Source: Chinchilla lanigera (Eukaryota > Chordata > Mammalia > Rodentia > Chinchillidae). From it: a stretch of DNA of 64,000 nt. The translations under genes were made by a program, and so were the position numbers. Shown here one piece after another: positions 1 through 11,773 of the stretch; the first letter of the stretch is position 1, and each line of letters opens with the position of its first letter. The DNA lies in contig NW_004955473.1 in the NCBI RefSeq assembly GCF_000276665.1, forward strand, positions 8,857,464 to 8,921,463, read 5' to 3'. Under the pieces are notes generated by a model. It was not told the origin of the DNA. It saw only the letters and a list, made by a program, of their open reading frames with translations, and did no database searches.

Positions 1-1697
1 AAATAGGAAAGGAAAAATTTAAATTATAATTATTGCAGATGATAAGATATTCTAGAATTAGAAGATCAAATAATCTCCACCAAAGGATTTCTAGATTTGA
101 TAACCAAATTCAGTAATGTAGTTGGATACGAAGTTAACAGTGAAAAGTCAATAACATTCCTGTACACAAAAAACAAACTCACAGAGAGAAATGAGGGATA
201 AAACTCCTTTCACAATAGTATTAATGAAAATGAAATATATGTGAATCAATCTGAAAAAATGTAAAAGATCTCTACATTGAAAATTACAGTGGTTTGAATA
301 GAGAGATTGAAGAGGATATCAGAAAATGAAAAGATATCCCTTGCTCTTCAACAGGAAGAAGCAACATAGTGAAAATAGCCATATTTCCAAAATTGTTTTG
401 AAGATATATGGCAATTCTGATCAAAATACCATTAGCATACCTCACAGAATTAGAGGAAATAATTGTAAAAGTCGTTGCAAACCAAAAAAAGGTCTAGAAT
501 AGCTGAAACAATTCTGGGCAACAAAGATAAGGCAATGGAGATCACAATCCCTAACTTGAAATTATACTCCAAAGATACTGTGATTAAAAAAAAAAAAAAA
601 AACAAAACAGCATGTTACTGGAATAAAAAACAGACTTAACCAATGGAACAAACTAGAAGGTGCCAAAATAAATCCCAATACACTCAGCCACATTATCTTT
701 GACTAAAGGGGCCAAATATCTTCACTGGAAGAAAAATAGCCTCTTTAATAAATGGTGCCGGAAAAACTGGCTTTCCACATAAACACTGAAGATTAAAACT
801 AGACCCATATCTATCACCAAGCACTAAACTAAAATCAAAATTTATCTAAGATTTAAATATAAAAATGGAAACAAAATCTACTGGAATATAAAATAGAATT
901 TTTGAAGTCAGGTATTGGCAAAAACTTCATCAAAACTTCATCAAAAATCCCTACTGCTTGGGGAATACTACAAAGAATCAACAATTGGGATTTCATCTTA
1001 TTAAAAAGCATTTGCATAGCAAAAGAATTCACCAACAGAGTTCAAAGACAACCCACAGACTGGGAAACAAATTTTAGGCAGTTATTCCTCAGACGAAAGA
1101 CAAGAGTTCTGGAACATATAAAGAATTGAAAAAAATAGAACTACAAATTTAAAATTCCAATGCAAAAAACAGGTATCTGAGATGAATACACACTTCTCAT
1201 ATGAAGTAGAAATTGTAAATAAATATGTGAAAAACGTTCAACATCACTGATCACTCAAAATATGCAAATTAAAGCAATGATGAGATTCCTTCCCAATCCA
1301 GAAAGAATTACTATTATCAAGAAGTTAACTAATAATCAATGTTGGCAGGGCACTGGCGAAAAAGAACCCTTCTCTACAGTTGTTAGGAGTGTAAACAATT
1401 GCAATCAGTGTGGAGATTCCTTAAAAAATAAGAATTAGAGGTCCCTTTTGACCCAGGTAATCTTCCTGCTGTAATCCCAACATAATTAAAAGCACTCTAA
1501 CGCAGCAGTATACGCAAACTCATGTTTATAGAGGCACAATTTGTAATAGCTAGATCTCAGAGAAAGCAAAATGCCCATCAACAGATGAATGCATAAAAAA
1601 GATGTGTAGTTTTTAATGTAATGGAGTACTACTCAGCCATAAAGAAGGATAAATTTGTGGCATTTATAGCAAAACTGATGGACCCTGAAACCATACT
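1..1697 (+). mobile_element. L1 LINE, 3' part of ORF2 (reverse transcriptase onward), decayed
   Basis: The sequence enters inside the reverse transcriptase: near 33-50 it reads IIADDKIF, a decayed form of the catalytic (Y/F)ADD motif. It then follows the order of the ORF2 C-terminal half. The end matches the usual L1 wording around 1620-1690 (ACTACTCAGCCATAAAGAAGG and GATGGACCCTGAAACCAT). All frames carry stops and frameshifts, so it is dead. The element runs off the left edge and its 3' end is interrupted by the insertion at 1698-2138. Confidence 0.85.
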
Positions 1698-2138
1698 CTT
1701 TTTTTATTTTAAAGAGAAAAAAGTAAAAATAACAATAAAACAGAGTTTCAAAACAGGCTATTAGGACAGTAGCAATAAATAGTACATTGTGTATTGCTTT
1801 TTACATAGTAGTTATGCAGATTACAAGACATAGGCATAATATGTTATCCAAACGGTATTAACACAGATCTATTTTTTCAATGAACTAACAAAAACTAGCT
1901 GTAATATTATCTTATCTAATATATATGTATACTTTTTCCTTTCCTTTTGCTCTTTTTTGAAGAGAATAAGAAAAAGAAATAAAATCATTTCAATCAGGTT
2001 AATAAAAGAGTAACAATAATTAATACCTTGTGCTTTGTTATCTTCATAGTATTTACTCAGAGTACAAGAAATAATGTTCAGACAATATTAGCACAAATGT
2101 TTCATTTCAGTAAACTAAGAGAAACTAGCTATATATTC
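1698..2138 (-). mobile_element. Antisense L1 3'UTR fragment with internal tandem duplication, inserted in an L1 tail
   Basis: This block interrupts the sense L1: CCTGAAACCAT lies before it and TTAAGTGAAATAAATCAGAC resumes the L1 after it. It starts with a T-rich run, as an antisense poly(A) would, and resembles the antisense L1 3'UTR at 25745-25930. It contains two similar halves, about 1775-1895 and 2013-2130, with a period near 238 bases; both end in a stretch like AAACTAGCT. Confidence 0.6.
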
Positions 2139-2490
2139 TTAAGTGAAATAAATCAGACAAACTTGTGTAAATATCACATTGGCTCCCTGCTGTGAGAAAT
2201 TGAAAGTGTAAAAAAGAACCAAAATTTATAATACATACTGTGAAATAGGGAGAATTTTTTCAAAAGGAAAAGGGTTCTAAAGAGGGAGCAAGGGGAAAGG
2301 AAGGAAGAGAAAAGAAATTAAAACATAAAAGAAATATAAAATAGAGACAAAATTTTGTAAATAAGGAGGAAAAGAGGAGTTGGGAATGGGGAAAAGAGAG
2401 GAATCAAGAAAAATCATGTACATATATAAATTCCCTATAATGAATGTGGTCATTATGTATATATAAATGGTACCAATAAACATAATAATA
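2139..2490 (+). mobile_element. L1 3'UTR end, continuation of the L1 at 1-1697
   Basis: It resumes with TTAAGTGAAATAAATCAGAC, then a purine-rich 3'UTR (about 2270-2420), then a tail with ATGTACATATAT and ACCAATAAAC. The same tail pattern (purine tract, then ATGTACATG, then TACTAATAAAA) recurs at 6250-6420, 33120-33290 and 50890-51090, which supports one L1 lineage. Confidence 0.7.
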
Positions 2491-2629
2491 AAAAGAAGAG
2501 AAGAACTATATGAAAAAGTGAGAAAATATATCTGGAGAGTAAATTTGAGAAGCAAAATTCTTTTATATGCTTTATTTCAACAAAATATGATAAATTACAT
2601 TTACAATCATTTACTCAAAGTACATGAAC

Positions 2630-2755
2630 ACCATTCATCCATTCATTATTTCATTCAATTAGACAAACTATAAATTGAATACCTGCTATATTCTAATGAT
2701 TTTCTATGTGATGAATGTAAAATATGAATTAAAAATTAGTAATGGTCACAATATG
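2630..2755 (-). mobile_element. Possible L2 fragment, antisense
   Basis: CATTCATCCATTCATTATTTC followed by an AATACCTGCTATATTCTAAT-like stretch resembles the antisense L2 3' end, which normally reads TTCATTCA then TTGAGCACCTACTATGTGCC. It is strongly diverged and could be chance. Confidence 0.4.
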
Positions 2756-2775
2756 TTTATCAATTATGTGATATA

Positions 2776-2860
2776 GGGGCTGGGGATTTACTTCAGTGGC
2801 ACAGCGCCTGCCTGGCAAGCGCAAGGTCATGAGTTTGATTCAGGATAACACAAAAAAAAA
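2776..2860 (+). mobile_element. ID-type SINE
   Basis: tRNA-derived head GGGGCTGGGGATTTACTTCAG, then the conserved CGCCTGCCTGGCAAGCGCAA core, then an A-rich tail. It is flanked by a target-site duplication CAATTATGTGAT(A/G)TA at 2761-2775 and 2861-2875. It carries the older diagnostic form GGTCATGAGTTTGATTC. Confidence 0.95.
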
Positions 2861-2984
2861 CAATTATGTGATGTAGTTTTCATACATGCACATATTTATT
2901 CAAATAATACGTTTACAAAATTTTATATCCTAGATATTAGGATAAGAACTACACGTACTTTGATCATTTTAAAATCACCGTGAG

Positions 2985-3080
2985 GGGGCTGGGGATTTAG
3001 CTCAGCAACTCAGTGCCTGCCTCGCAAGTGAAAGGTCATGAGTTTGACTCCCGGTACCGGAAAAAAAACAAACAAAAAAA
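2985..3080 (+). mobile_element. ID-type SINE
   Basis: Full-length head with A box region TTTAGCTCAGCAACTC, CCTGCCTCGCAAG core, B box region GAGTTTGACTCCC, and tail (A)nCAAACAAAAAAA. Flanks AAATCACCGTGA and AAATCAATTTGA may be a decayed target duplication. Confidence 0.92.
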
Positions 3081-3099
3081 TCAATTTGACTTTTGCTCT

Positions 3100-3945
3100 C
3101 ACAATACTGACCACTGAATAAAATTGTCAAATAATGAAGAGTTATTGTATAAATGAATGCCTAAATGCAAACTGCACTAGAAAAACAATTATAAAGAAAT
3201 TAGCAATAAAGTATATAATCTAGGGTGAAAACTGTAAAAGTGGTTGAATTAAATAACTAGTAACTTTATGTTATTAAGTGTGAAGTAGAAAATAATGGAG
3301 GTAGTAAAAGCGTTTCTGAAAGACTGATTACAATTGCCTTGTTATTAATTGAGATATATTCTGCCAAATATCAGTTGGTGAAGACTTTACACACAGTATC
3401 TCAGTATGTAAATACATTTTAACATATGGTCTATAGATAGATAACATAAGGAATAATAGAGTGTACCTTGTCAGCACATGATTGGTATCCTTATGAAAAA
3501 GTGTAATGAGGGTACAGAGGAGATACAGTGTAAATGTCTATCATGGAAGTGGACATCTGCAAGCAAAAGAAAGAAACCTAAGGAAATACCAACCCTGTAA
3601 TAATTGATCATGAAATTCCAGCTCAAAAATATTGAGAAAAAATATTCTGCTGATTATTATCCAGAGCATATTGTATTTTGCAATATTAGGAAAAACAAAC
3701 TAAAACATGCACAATGTCAAGAAGAACAATGGAAAAAACAAAGTTCAAAATGTAGTGAAACGCAGTATTGTGTTAGTGGAAAACACTGAATAAAATACTA
3801 TCCAGACACTTAAAGGCTATATAGACCAAACTGAAAAGCTTCATCTGGTTTTCAGAATAATATGCAAACCAGCATTAGTTTTAAACAAATGGATATATAT
3901 TTACTAGATAATGAGATCTTTGAAATTTGGACTAGAGCCCATGTG
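3100..3945. other. Unassigned AT-rich stretch
   Basis: I see no recognisable repeat or gene. The open frame at 3604-3789 is short, has no family resemblance and sits in low-GC sequence. Confidence 0.5.
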
Positions 3946-3954
3946 GGTATCTTG

Positions 3955-4335
3955 GTTAATTTGCTCTTGTTGCTGGGATAAAATACCTAATACCAAAAAT
4001 TAAGGAACGAAAGGTTTTTTAGCTTGCAGTTTGTGGAGGTTTCAGTCCATAATCAGTTGGCCCCAAGACAGGGTGCCAGGTCACAGGAGCAACAGCTCAA
4101 GGTGGCAGAAGATAGCAAAAGCAGCACTAGTAAAAAAGAGAAAAACCAGCATCTTTTCCACACTTAAATTGTATGCTGGCTATCTTTCCATGCCATATTC
4201 TTCCACAAGCTTAGGATATTTAATAAGTAAGGAACCTGGGTCCCTGCTGAGTCACTTAGTCAACCTTCTGAATTTCTTATGTTGTCACAATATATCAAAC
4301 ACAACCATGGGTTAGGCTTTGGAAGACAATTTATG
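3955..4335 (-). mobile_element. MaLR-type LTR, antisense
   Basis: It begins with an antisense MaLR 3' end (TTGCTGGGATAAAATACCTAATACC, read as the complement of the usual GGTATTTTGTTA end) and continues AAGGAACGAAAGG and GTTTGTGGAGGTTTCAGTCC. Related antisense copies lie at 6437-6890 and 10745-11181, sharing the phrases on tail, GAGGTTT(C/T)A and a final CATCACATACTCCA(G/C)ATCCAGC-type block. Confidence 0.7.
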
Positions 4336-4339
4336 TTTA

Positions 4340-5640
4340 TTTCACTCATATCCTGAAACTTTGCTGGAGACTAAGATTAAGGGTTGAGGAAAAATTAAGC
4401 TGATCCAGTATATTTCATTGAAACCCAATGTCAGGCTGTTCAATGGGTATTTCTTTCTTCTTTCAGCCAGGCACATGTTAAGAATGGGAGTAAAAAGCCC
4501 ATTTTAAATGTTTCCAGTTTTTCCAATACATGAGTACCTTCAGTGTTGGAGCAAAGTAAAACAAGTTTGCTGAAAAATATCACATTTAAAAAAATACTTT
4601 GCATCAAAATATTTTGAAAGATGGCTTGAGATCAGCTCAGTAACAAGCCAGTTCATATCTTTCATAGGATCAGAGATGTACAATGAAATTTTCAATTGAG
4701 AAGAGGGCCACAACCCAACCCACTAAAGAAGAACCACCTGGGAAATTAGATCACTGGGATCCAGTTCACAGTTCTCAGTCATTAAGTTCCTTAATAACCT
4801 TACACTTATGATACACAGGGGCCCAGCTATTACTAGAGCTAGCAGCAGACCTTGGAATCATCCATGTGATATTAGTTTTACTGGAGTGCAGACTATAAGA
4901 GTTGTGAAGTCAGGGAAGATTCCTATCAGATTTGAGAAAAAGGTCTGGGAGTCCAGGTAGTGTGAGCAGTACATAAACTATGAGAATGAAGTTAAAAGAT
5001 CAATGGCAAACAAAAGAAGTTGTACACACTTGGAACATGGATTTTCTGTTGAGAAAGTAACAGGTGAGCAATGCCACACCAAGACAGAGAGGTCATGAAT
5101 ACTGTAGCTAGCACTGTCATAGGAAGAGGCTACCCAAAGGCTTTGGAGCTCATGGCTTGTCACAACTTGCTGGACCTTAAGCAAAAGGGTTTTACATTTG
5201 TTCTATTGTTTTGCATTCTTCTTCTGGCTCCATTTCTTTAAATCCCTCTCTCAAGAGAGGCTGAACAAAATCAAAATCCACATAACACCTAAGAATGAAT
5301 GATTTTTCTTTAAATGCCCAATAATGCTTCTCACTGGATTATAGTCTTAGTTTTGGGTTTCAAACATCATTCTGGCTGCAATTCTGAGAAATTATTAAAG
5401 GGAATCAGTCAGAAATTATGAGAAATTATTTCCTATACTGTTATAGTTTAGTGAATAACAGGCTGATGCATATGATATTTTGGACAAAAATGTAGAGAAT
5501 AGAGGAAAATGGATACTCTCAAGGAAAACTTAGAGGTTGCAAACAGCCAAATTTGGTGACAAATTAAATACAATATACAAGGGAATGGAGTGACAAAAGA
5601 GATTCTTAGTTTTATGGTTCATGTAACTGGATATAGGAAA
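4340..5640. other. Unassigned unique sequence
   Basis: No repeat or coding gene recognised. The minus-strand frame at 4978-5184 is short with no visible domain. The GC content is a little higher than the surroundings at 4680-5180. Confidence 0.45.
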
Positions 5641-5644
5641 CACT

Positions 5645-6425
5645 GAATACTAAACAAAGATTAATTTTTCATTCACTGACCAATATATGATGATCAATAA
5701 GTGTATTACAACACACAAACAGAAGCAAAGACTACAGCACATAAACAGAAGCAAAGACAAAAACACATAATCAAATCAATAGATTTAGAAAAGGCTTTTA
5801 ACAAAATATAACATCTCCGTATGAAAAGAATGCTAAGGAAAAAAGGGTAAGGACCACATTTGAATTTGACAAAACCTATTTATGATAAAAATAGCCAACG
5901 TAATAATAAATGGGGAAAATGAAACCATTCCCTCTAAAATCAGGGAAAAAAACAAGTATTCTCAGTATAACCAATTCTCCTCAACATACTACTAAAAACA
6001 TTAAACAAAACAATCAGGCAATAGAAACATAAAAAGGGGATACATACAGGACAGTAGAAATCAAGTTATCATTATTTGCAGATGACAAGAAACTCTGGAA
6101 AAGATCATGTATATAAAACAAATTCTTAGCACTAGCAAACAACTTCAGCAACTTAGCAGATATAAAATAAATGCACAGAATTTAATATGCTGTATAATCG
6201 AACCTAATAAGCTAAATGAATATAAATATTATATGTTATAAACTTAAACTGATAATAACAATAAGAATAAAAATGAGAAACGGGCATTTAGAGGCAGAGC
6301 GAGGGAGGTAAGGGTGAAGCGGAATAAAAATATGATCTATATTATACAAATGTACCTGTTCCCCAACATGCATGTCAACTTCATGTGCTGCAAACATGTA
6401 CTAATAAAAAATAAATATACAGTAT
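5645..6425 (+). mobile_element. L1 ORF2 reverse transcriptase fragment joined to an L1 3' end
   Basis: Around 5780-6090 the sense strand follows the palm of the L1 reverse transcriptase: a degenerate AIDAEKAFDKI-type stretch at about 5777-5810, then LSLFADD at about 6068-6088, the FADD form of the catalytic motif. After about 6250 it jumps directly to an L1 3' tail ending ATGTACTAATAAAAAATAAA, so the ORF2 C-terminus is missing. Near 5711-5760 a 20-base phrase ending ACAGAAGCAAAGAC is repeated in tandem. Confidence 0.8.
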
Positions 6426-6436
6426 AAATGAACTGT

Positions 6437-6895
6437 ATTAGTTACTTTTCTAATTGCAGAAACAATTTCCTGACCCCCCAAAGTTAAAAGAGGAATGCTT
6501 TATTACAACTCACAGTTTATAGAGGTTTTACTTCATAGATGGGTGGCTCTAAGGCAAGGGAGCATGGCAGAGGGGAAATTATTCATAGGAAGGAGAAGGC
6601 AGCAAAACAGCAAGCAGTGAAGTAACAAAGTAGCCCGTGGTGACAGCAGCCCTCTTTGTGTCCCTTATATTCTATCCAGGCTACCCACATTTAGGAAGGT
6701 TAGCACTCACATCCAGAGAAGAGCACCCTTAATCCTACTCAGAACTGTGCCAAACTAATTGGTGGACTAATTTATTAATCACATACCCTTGATCCCAGCA
6801 TCAAACATTTAATCCTAACATCACATACTCCAGATCCAGCAACCTCTGAAAAGATCCACCTATGACCACATGAGGAGATATTTTTGAATAGTTCA
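6437..6895 (-). mobile_element. MaLR-type LTR, antisense
   Basis: TTAGTTACTTTTCTAATTGC opens the antisense LTR, followed by ACTCACAGTTTATAGAGG and a GGAAGGAGAAGGCAGC stretch. It is collinear with the copy at 10745-11181, including TATTCTATCCAGGCTAC and AATTGGTGGACTAATTTA. Confidence 0.75.
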
Positions 6896-7515
6896 GCCAA
6901 TGGATTTTTTTTCTTAATTTTATTTTATCATGAGGAAAAGTGAAGATATTGCACGGGGATATATGAATCATATTACACAACAGATTCCAACAGAGAATTG
7001 AAGCTTGGACATCACATTTTGAACATTTACAAGAAAAAGGTGCATCAAAAAGATTGATATGGCACTGCAAATTTATGGAATTGTTGCTTATTGCATATGC
7101 AAGAAAAATTTAGAGTGTCAGTTGAAGGGGTGAAAAATAAGAAATTAGTATAAAATGGATAATTTATGATTCCAAAGTATGATTCCTTTCAGGATGAATG
7201 ATTTTTAAAACTAAGTATATGTAAATTCCAATTATTTTGCTTATTGAATAGCTGAGCTAGAAGTCATAGATGTTACATTCAATGGTTGTGTAAACATAAA
7301 GAAGCACTGAATATGTGATTAATATATCCATGTACTTAGTCAGATTGAATTCCAGTATTAAGAGAATAATTATTTTGAAATATTAAAAAGAAACATTTTT
7401 AGCGTTTCATTGGAAATTAGGAAATCTGTTGTTTACTTATTAACTTTGCTTAAAGAAAAATATTTTTGCACAAAAACTAAATTAAATTTTGAAGTAGTCT
7501 CCCATTTTAAATTTT
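6896..7515. other. Unassigned AT-rich stretch
   Basis: Nothing recognisable. The minus frame 6801-7070 spans the edge of the LTR and is a chance frame. Confidence 0.45.
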
Positions 7516-7517
7516 TA

Positions 7518-7665
7518 ATATTCATTCATTTCACTGAGCAAAGTTTTATTAAGCATCTACCAAAGGCACGTCACTATTCTATGTGCTAAGAATAAAAATT
7601 ACAGTACAGTTCCTGAGAACAAGAATTTAATTTGAGAAGATATAAAAACAGTTACAATGGAAGAA
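7518..7665 (-). mobile_element. L2 LINE 3' end, antisense
   Basis: ATTCATTCATTTCACTGAGC, TTTTATTAAGCATCTACC, then CACTATTCTATGTGCTAAGAA and TTCCTGAGAACAAGAATTTAA follow the antisense L2 3' end (TTTATTAAGCACCTACTATGTGCC, CACTGTTCTAGG, GAGCTTACATTCTAG). Ancient and about 30 percent diverged by eye. Confidence 0.7.
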
Positions 7666-7729
7666 TTTAAAAAAAGCTTTCTTGTGACTCAAAATCAGTG
7701 AAATAAATTGGTCCTTTATGTGTAATCAT

Positions 7730-8545
7730 TTATTTTTTTAATTTTATTTTTAGAGATAAAAGAACCAAAACATATTAATAAACACACATTCATAAATGCA
7801 ACAACATAAAAAAATACAGAATATCAGACAAAGTGAAAAGAAATGAGCAATAGTTGCTCTATTACAGAGTATTATCTTCATATTTGCTACTCAGATAAAC
7901 AAATACAGACATGCAAGAATGATCAAACAATTAAAGAACTCTTCCTTTTAAGAAAGCAATAGGAATTAATAGTACAATTCTTTATTTTCTCCTTCCCCTC
8001 ATCCTAGTCATTTTTTCCTTTTGAACAGTTTCTTTCCCTTCCTCACTATCTATGGTACCTTTCAGATTTCATTTATTCTTTCAGGTTCTTATACGAGGGA
8101 GACAATACGTTTACACATGTGAGACTTATTTGTTTCACTTATGAGTATGGTCTCTAGTGGCTAACAATTACCTATAAAAGCCTCAATTTTATCTTTCCTT
8201 ATAGCTGAGCAATATTCCACTATATAAAAATACCACAGGTTTTTTATCCATTCCTCAGTTGTTGGGCATTTGAATTGTTTCCACTATTTAGCTGTTATAA
8301 ATTGCTCTGCTATAAACATGGGTGCACAAATATCTTTGTGGCATGATGATATTAGTTCTTCTGGCAAAATACGCAGAAGAGAAATAACTGGGTTGAATTG
8401 GACCTCTAATCCTATTTTACTGAGGAAGCTACATACTGATTTCCACAGTGGTTGCAGCAGTCTATACTCCCACCAACAGTGTAGAAGGGTTGTAATCAGT
8501 TATGTAATACCTCATGTAATATATATCTCATGGAAGAATTTGAAT
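7730..8545 (-). mobile_element. L1 LINE 3' end, antisense (3'UTR plus ORF2 C-terminus)
   Basis: It starts with T-rich sequence (antisense poly(A)), then the lineage-specific 3'UTR (7750-8080), then the antisense ORF2 end with GCTGAGCAATATTCCACTAT, TTTATCCATTCCTCAGTTG and TTTCCACAGTGGTTGCA. It stops near 8545, so it is a short 5'-truncated copy. The plus-strand frame at 8270-8626 is only the antisense reading of this L1. Confidence 0.88.
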
Positions 8546-8549
8546 TGGA

Positions 8550-9215
8550 GTTCCTATCTGTTGGTAGCTTTAGTTATAATCTCATTAGTACCAAACTGTC
8601 TATACATCAACCAAAATATTTACTGACATATTCCAATTTGTAATACACTGAGCTGGATGTTGTAGATAGATGTCTAAAGTTATTACGTAGGTGGAAAAGA
8701 ATAAAAAAAATATTCTAGTTTTCATATCTTAACATGCATGTAATTATGTTGATGAAATAACGTACACTTCACAATATTTAAACCTAATTCAAATGAGAAC
8801 AAACAAATTTGATAGAAAGTGATAGCATGTACCTTGAAGTACTACACATTTTTTGCTTTATACAGTATAGAAATATGATAGTTTCATAATTCTTATTAAC
8901 ATAGTGAGGTACAAAAGAGAAATGAAAATAGATAAGAATATTCATAACTGAAAATTTTACTTAAGAAGACTGAATCTTCCAAGAGAAAGTTAAGGATACA
9001 GAAGGCTTTTCAGAAGGTTAATTTAGACTCCTTTCCGTTCAGACCCATCCCATCTAAAAAATCTTTTAGGATATTTTATGTTTACAATAGAATCCATTAC
9101 AAGCTATATGGTGATGCAATACCATGACCCACCTTGGCAAATGATACAATGGATGGAGAAAAAACTAAAGGAGATAAGAGCCTCCATATTTGACTTCCAA
9201 AACAACCCCAGAAAA
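8550..9215. other. Unassigned AT-rich stretch
   Basis: No repeat family or coding potential seen on either strand. Confidence 0.45.
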
Positions 9216-9218
9216 GCC

Positions 9219-9345
9219 TGTAGATAGATAAATAGACAGATAGATAATAGATAGGTAGATAGATAGATAGATAGATAGATAGATGATAGATGATGTACAG
9301 ATAGATGATAGAGAGATGATAAAGGATAGATAGATAGATAGATAG
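9219..9345. repeat. (GATA)n microsatellite
   Basis: Imperfect TAGA/GATA tetranucleotide array with interruptions (ACAGATAGATGATAGAG). The longest clean run is around 9257-9284. It passes into a GAGA-rich edge at 9345-9385. Confidence 0.95.
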
Positions 9346-9389
9346 TTACAGAGACACAGAAAAGGAGATAGAGATAAAGAGAGATTAAT

Positions 9390-10125
9390 TTTAATTAATA
9401 AAGATTTTATTTTGGCTTGGTTTTAAGCACTTAACAGGAAAATATAAACAAAAAAATTGAGTAATACCGAGATAAGATGAAATAGATATACAAAAGGGCT
9501 GCAAACAACACACCAGCATTTGCTGGCAGTATCAAGGTAGACCTATAATTTATAGTTATTAAAAGTCACTATACACAGTTCCACTAGCTCTTCCAAAAAT
9601 TTGCCTTTCAGCCTGTGTTAGCATATTGTTTCTATGCTGTTTTCATGTACATTAAAGAATCCTTAAGGGTAAATATTTGGCTTCTTATACAGGTCTGCCT
9701 ATAGCATAAAAATATCAATACAAATATTCTAGCTACTAGGATTTGTTAACTTTATGGTGTAATATCTGTAATGCTCTGATCTACTTTAGACTTTATATGT
9801 TCATATTACTTGGAAAAAACACTACAAAAAGTCACTGAGTCTAAAATAGAGGTCAAATGCAGGTTCTGAACCCCATTATGAAAACATTGACAGCCAAATT
9901 GCTACTATAATCTCGATATCTTTATTCAGTGTATTTCTTCACCATGGTTGTAATTAAATAAAAGAATAGATTTTCTTAGCAAATAATAAGTTTGTGTGCT
10001 CTTAATCTCCAACTGTTATATTTTGGTAAACATCTTAATATAAATAGAAGGTAATACTAAAGACAGAAGGCTTATGCCAAATGCGACAATTTTTCTAGCT
10101 TCAACAACATTTTAGAAACATTATT
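9390..10125. other. Unassigned AT-rich stretch
   Basis: No recognisable feature. Confidence 0.45.
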
Positions 10126-10129
10126 TACA

Positions 10130-10241
10130 GGGGCTGGGGATTTAGCTCAGAGGCACAGAGCCTGCCTGGCAAGCGCAATGTTGCGAGTTTGATCCCTGGT
10201 ACCTGAGAAAAACCAAAAGCAAAAAAAAAAAAAAAAGAAAA
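10130..10241 (+). mobile_element. ID-type SINE
   Basis: Complete head, with A box TTTAGCTCAGAGGC and B box GAGTTTGATCCC, and a long A tail. The target duplication AGAAACATTATTTA sits just before the head and at 10242-10255 after the tail. Confidence 0.95.
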
Positions 10242-10259
10242 AGAAACATTATTTACCGG

Positions 10260-10740
10260 GAATCTACTTTTCATGGTTGGAGCCCACTTGTTTAACATGG
10301 CTACAAGATAAAGTGTCATTGTCTTGGAAATTTCCTTCCCTTCTTTTCCAGCCTCTAATCAAGATGAGGGTGAATCAAACAACAAAACCCATATCTATAA
10401 AACAGGTCATTCCTCTTTGGGGGAATAGGCTAAGTTTTCCATTGGTTTTCATCCCTACCCCATCATCAAAGATGTAAATGCTCCCAGTTCCAAAAGAAAG
10501 TATGTCTCATTTCTCTGAATGCTTGCACTCAACTTCTGTGTTTTTAATATTCTGCATAATCTATTTTTTCATGACTCTTTCTGCCTGGTACTGAAAATTA
10601 TTTTTCCACAATGACAGTCACCAAATCTAGGATATATTCTATGGTTAGGGTGACTTTAGCTAATTTCCTTATCTCTACTTTGGAAACCTCCTCTGATACT
10701 GTTGCATAACAGACTAATAAATGAATGAAAAGTTTAAAAT
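10260..10740. other. Unassigned stretch
   Basis: The plus frame 10277-10477 has no visible domain and no splice context that I can support. It is probably chance. Confidence 0.4.
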
Positions 10741-10744
10741 AAGA

Positions 10745-11181
10745 CTATTTTTTCACATTGCTGGTACAAAGTACCTGACACCCACAAGCTAAGGGAGGAA
10801 AGGTTTACTTAGCTCACAGTTTGTAGAGGTTTCAGTTCATAATTGCCTAGCTCCAAGGCAGGATGAAGTGCAAGGGGGTATCGCAAAGGAGAAACATTCA
10901 TGGAAGGCAGAAGACAGCAAGGCAATAAGCAGCAAAATAGTGTAGAAGTAAGTGACATCAACACTCTTTTTTCTGTTCCTTACATTCTATCCAGGCTACA
11001 ACCTCTTAAGGTGTATATCACTCACATGAAGATGGGCTTTCTCATTATGCACATGCAGAAATATGCCAAGTCAATCAGTGGACTAATTTAGTGAACACAC
11101 ACACTTAATTACATCATCACATGCTTAATCTCAGCATCACACATTCTACATCCAGCCACTTCTGAAAAGCCCAGAGATTAC
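10745..11181 (-). mobile_element. MaLR-type LTR, antisense, interrupted by a solo ERV LTR
   Basis: TTTCACATTGCTGGTACAAAG, AAGGTTTACTTAGCTCACAG and GTAGAGGTTTCAG mark an antisense MaLR LTR, collinear with 6437-6895. It is cut by the ERV LTR at 11182. Confidence 0.75.
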
Positions 11182-11773
11182 TGTGATAGGCAGCTGAGTT
11201 AGGTAGAAATATTATAGGCAATCAGACAGGGCCAGGCCCTCCAAGGAGCCAACATGAAAGACAAGGTAAGATATGTATTTGCTGTGGGCCAGACCTCAAG
11301 ACAAAAGATTAAACAAATACACCCACATAACTTCTTAGGTGTAAACATCAGGGATTGATATTCTAAATAGGTAGCGATCACCTTCAAGAGTCCTTGACCC
11401 AACCCCTTACAGGAAAGCCCCTGTTCTGTAATCATGCCTGCTTGCTACATCACTTGCTTCCCCATTTGATCCTGATTTAATTAATTTTACCTGAACAATT
11501 TTTTTTGGCTGACCATAGTTTTCTCCATTTTTCACCTACCTTGAACCCACCTCACCTAGTGATTTTGCTCTATAAAAGTCCCTAGAAAAGACAGAGTCTT
11601 GGGCAACCCACTTGGACCTCCTTCTGTCCCAGTCTTGGACAGGAGCTTTCTTTCCCTCAATAAATGTAATTTACTCTTAAAATCCTTTGTTCCTAAAATT
11701 CATTCTTTGATTTTAGAGAACACGATCTCATCCAAGATATCATTCAGTTGGGAGTTTTTATTTTCCTGTATCA
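11182..11773 (+). mobile_element. Solo endogenous-retrovirus LTR
   Basis: It begins TGTGATAGGCAG and ends CCTGTATCA, giving TG...CA ends over about 592 bases. It contains a TATA box TATAAAAG at 11571-11578 and a polyadenylation signal AATAAA at 11659-11664, in the order expected of U3-R-U5. The 4 bases before it and the 4 after it are both TTAC, consistent with a 4-bp target duplication typical of gammaretrovirus-like (class I) ERVs. No gag, pol or env follows, so it is a solo LTR. It is homologous to the LTR at 53712-54333 on the other strand. Confidence 0.85.

Noticed and set aside
8270..8626. 118-codon plus-strand frame
   Set aside because: Antisense of L1 ORF2 C-terminus, running on into unrelated sequence.
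10130..10210. tRNA gene signal (A box and B box) in this and the other ID copies
   Set aside because: The head is tRNA-derived but cannot form a normal cloverleaf with an acceptor end, and it has an A-rich tail and target duplications, so it is a SINE.
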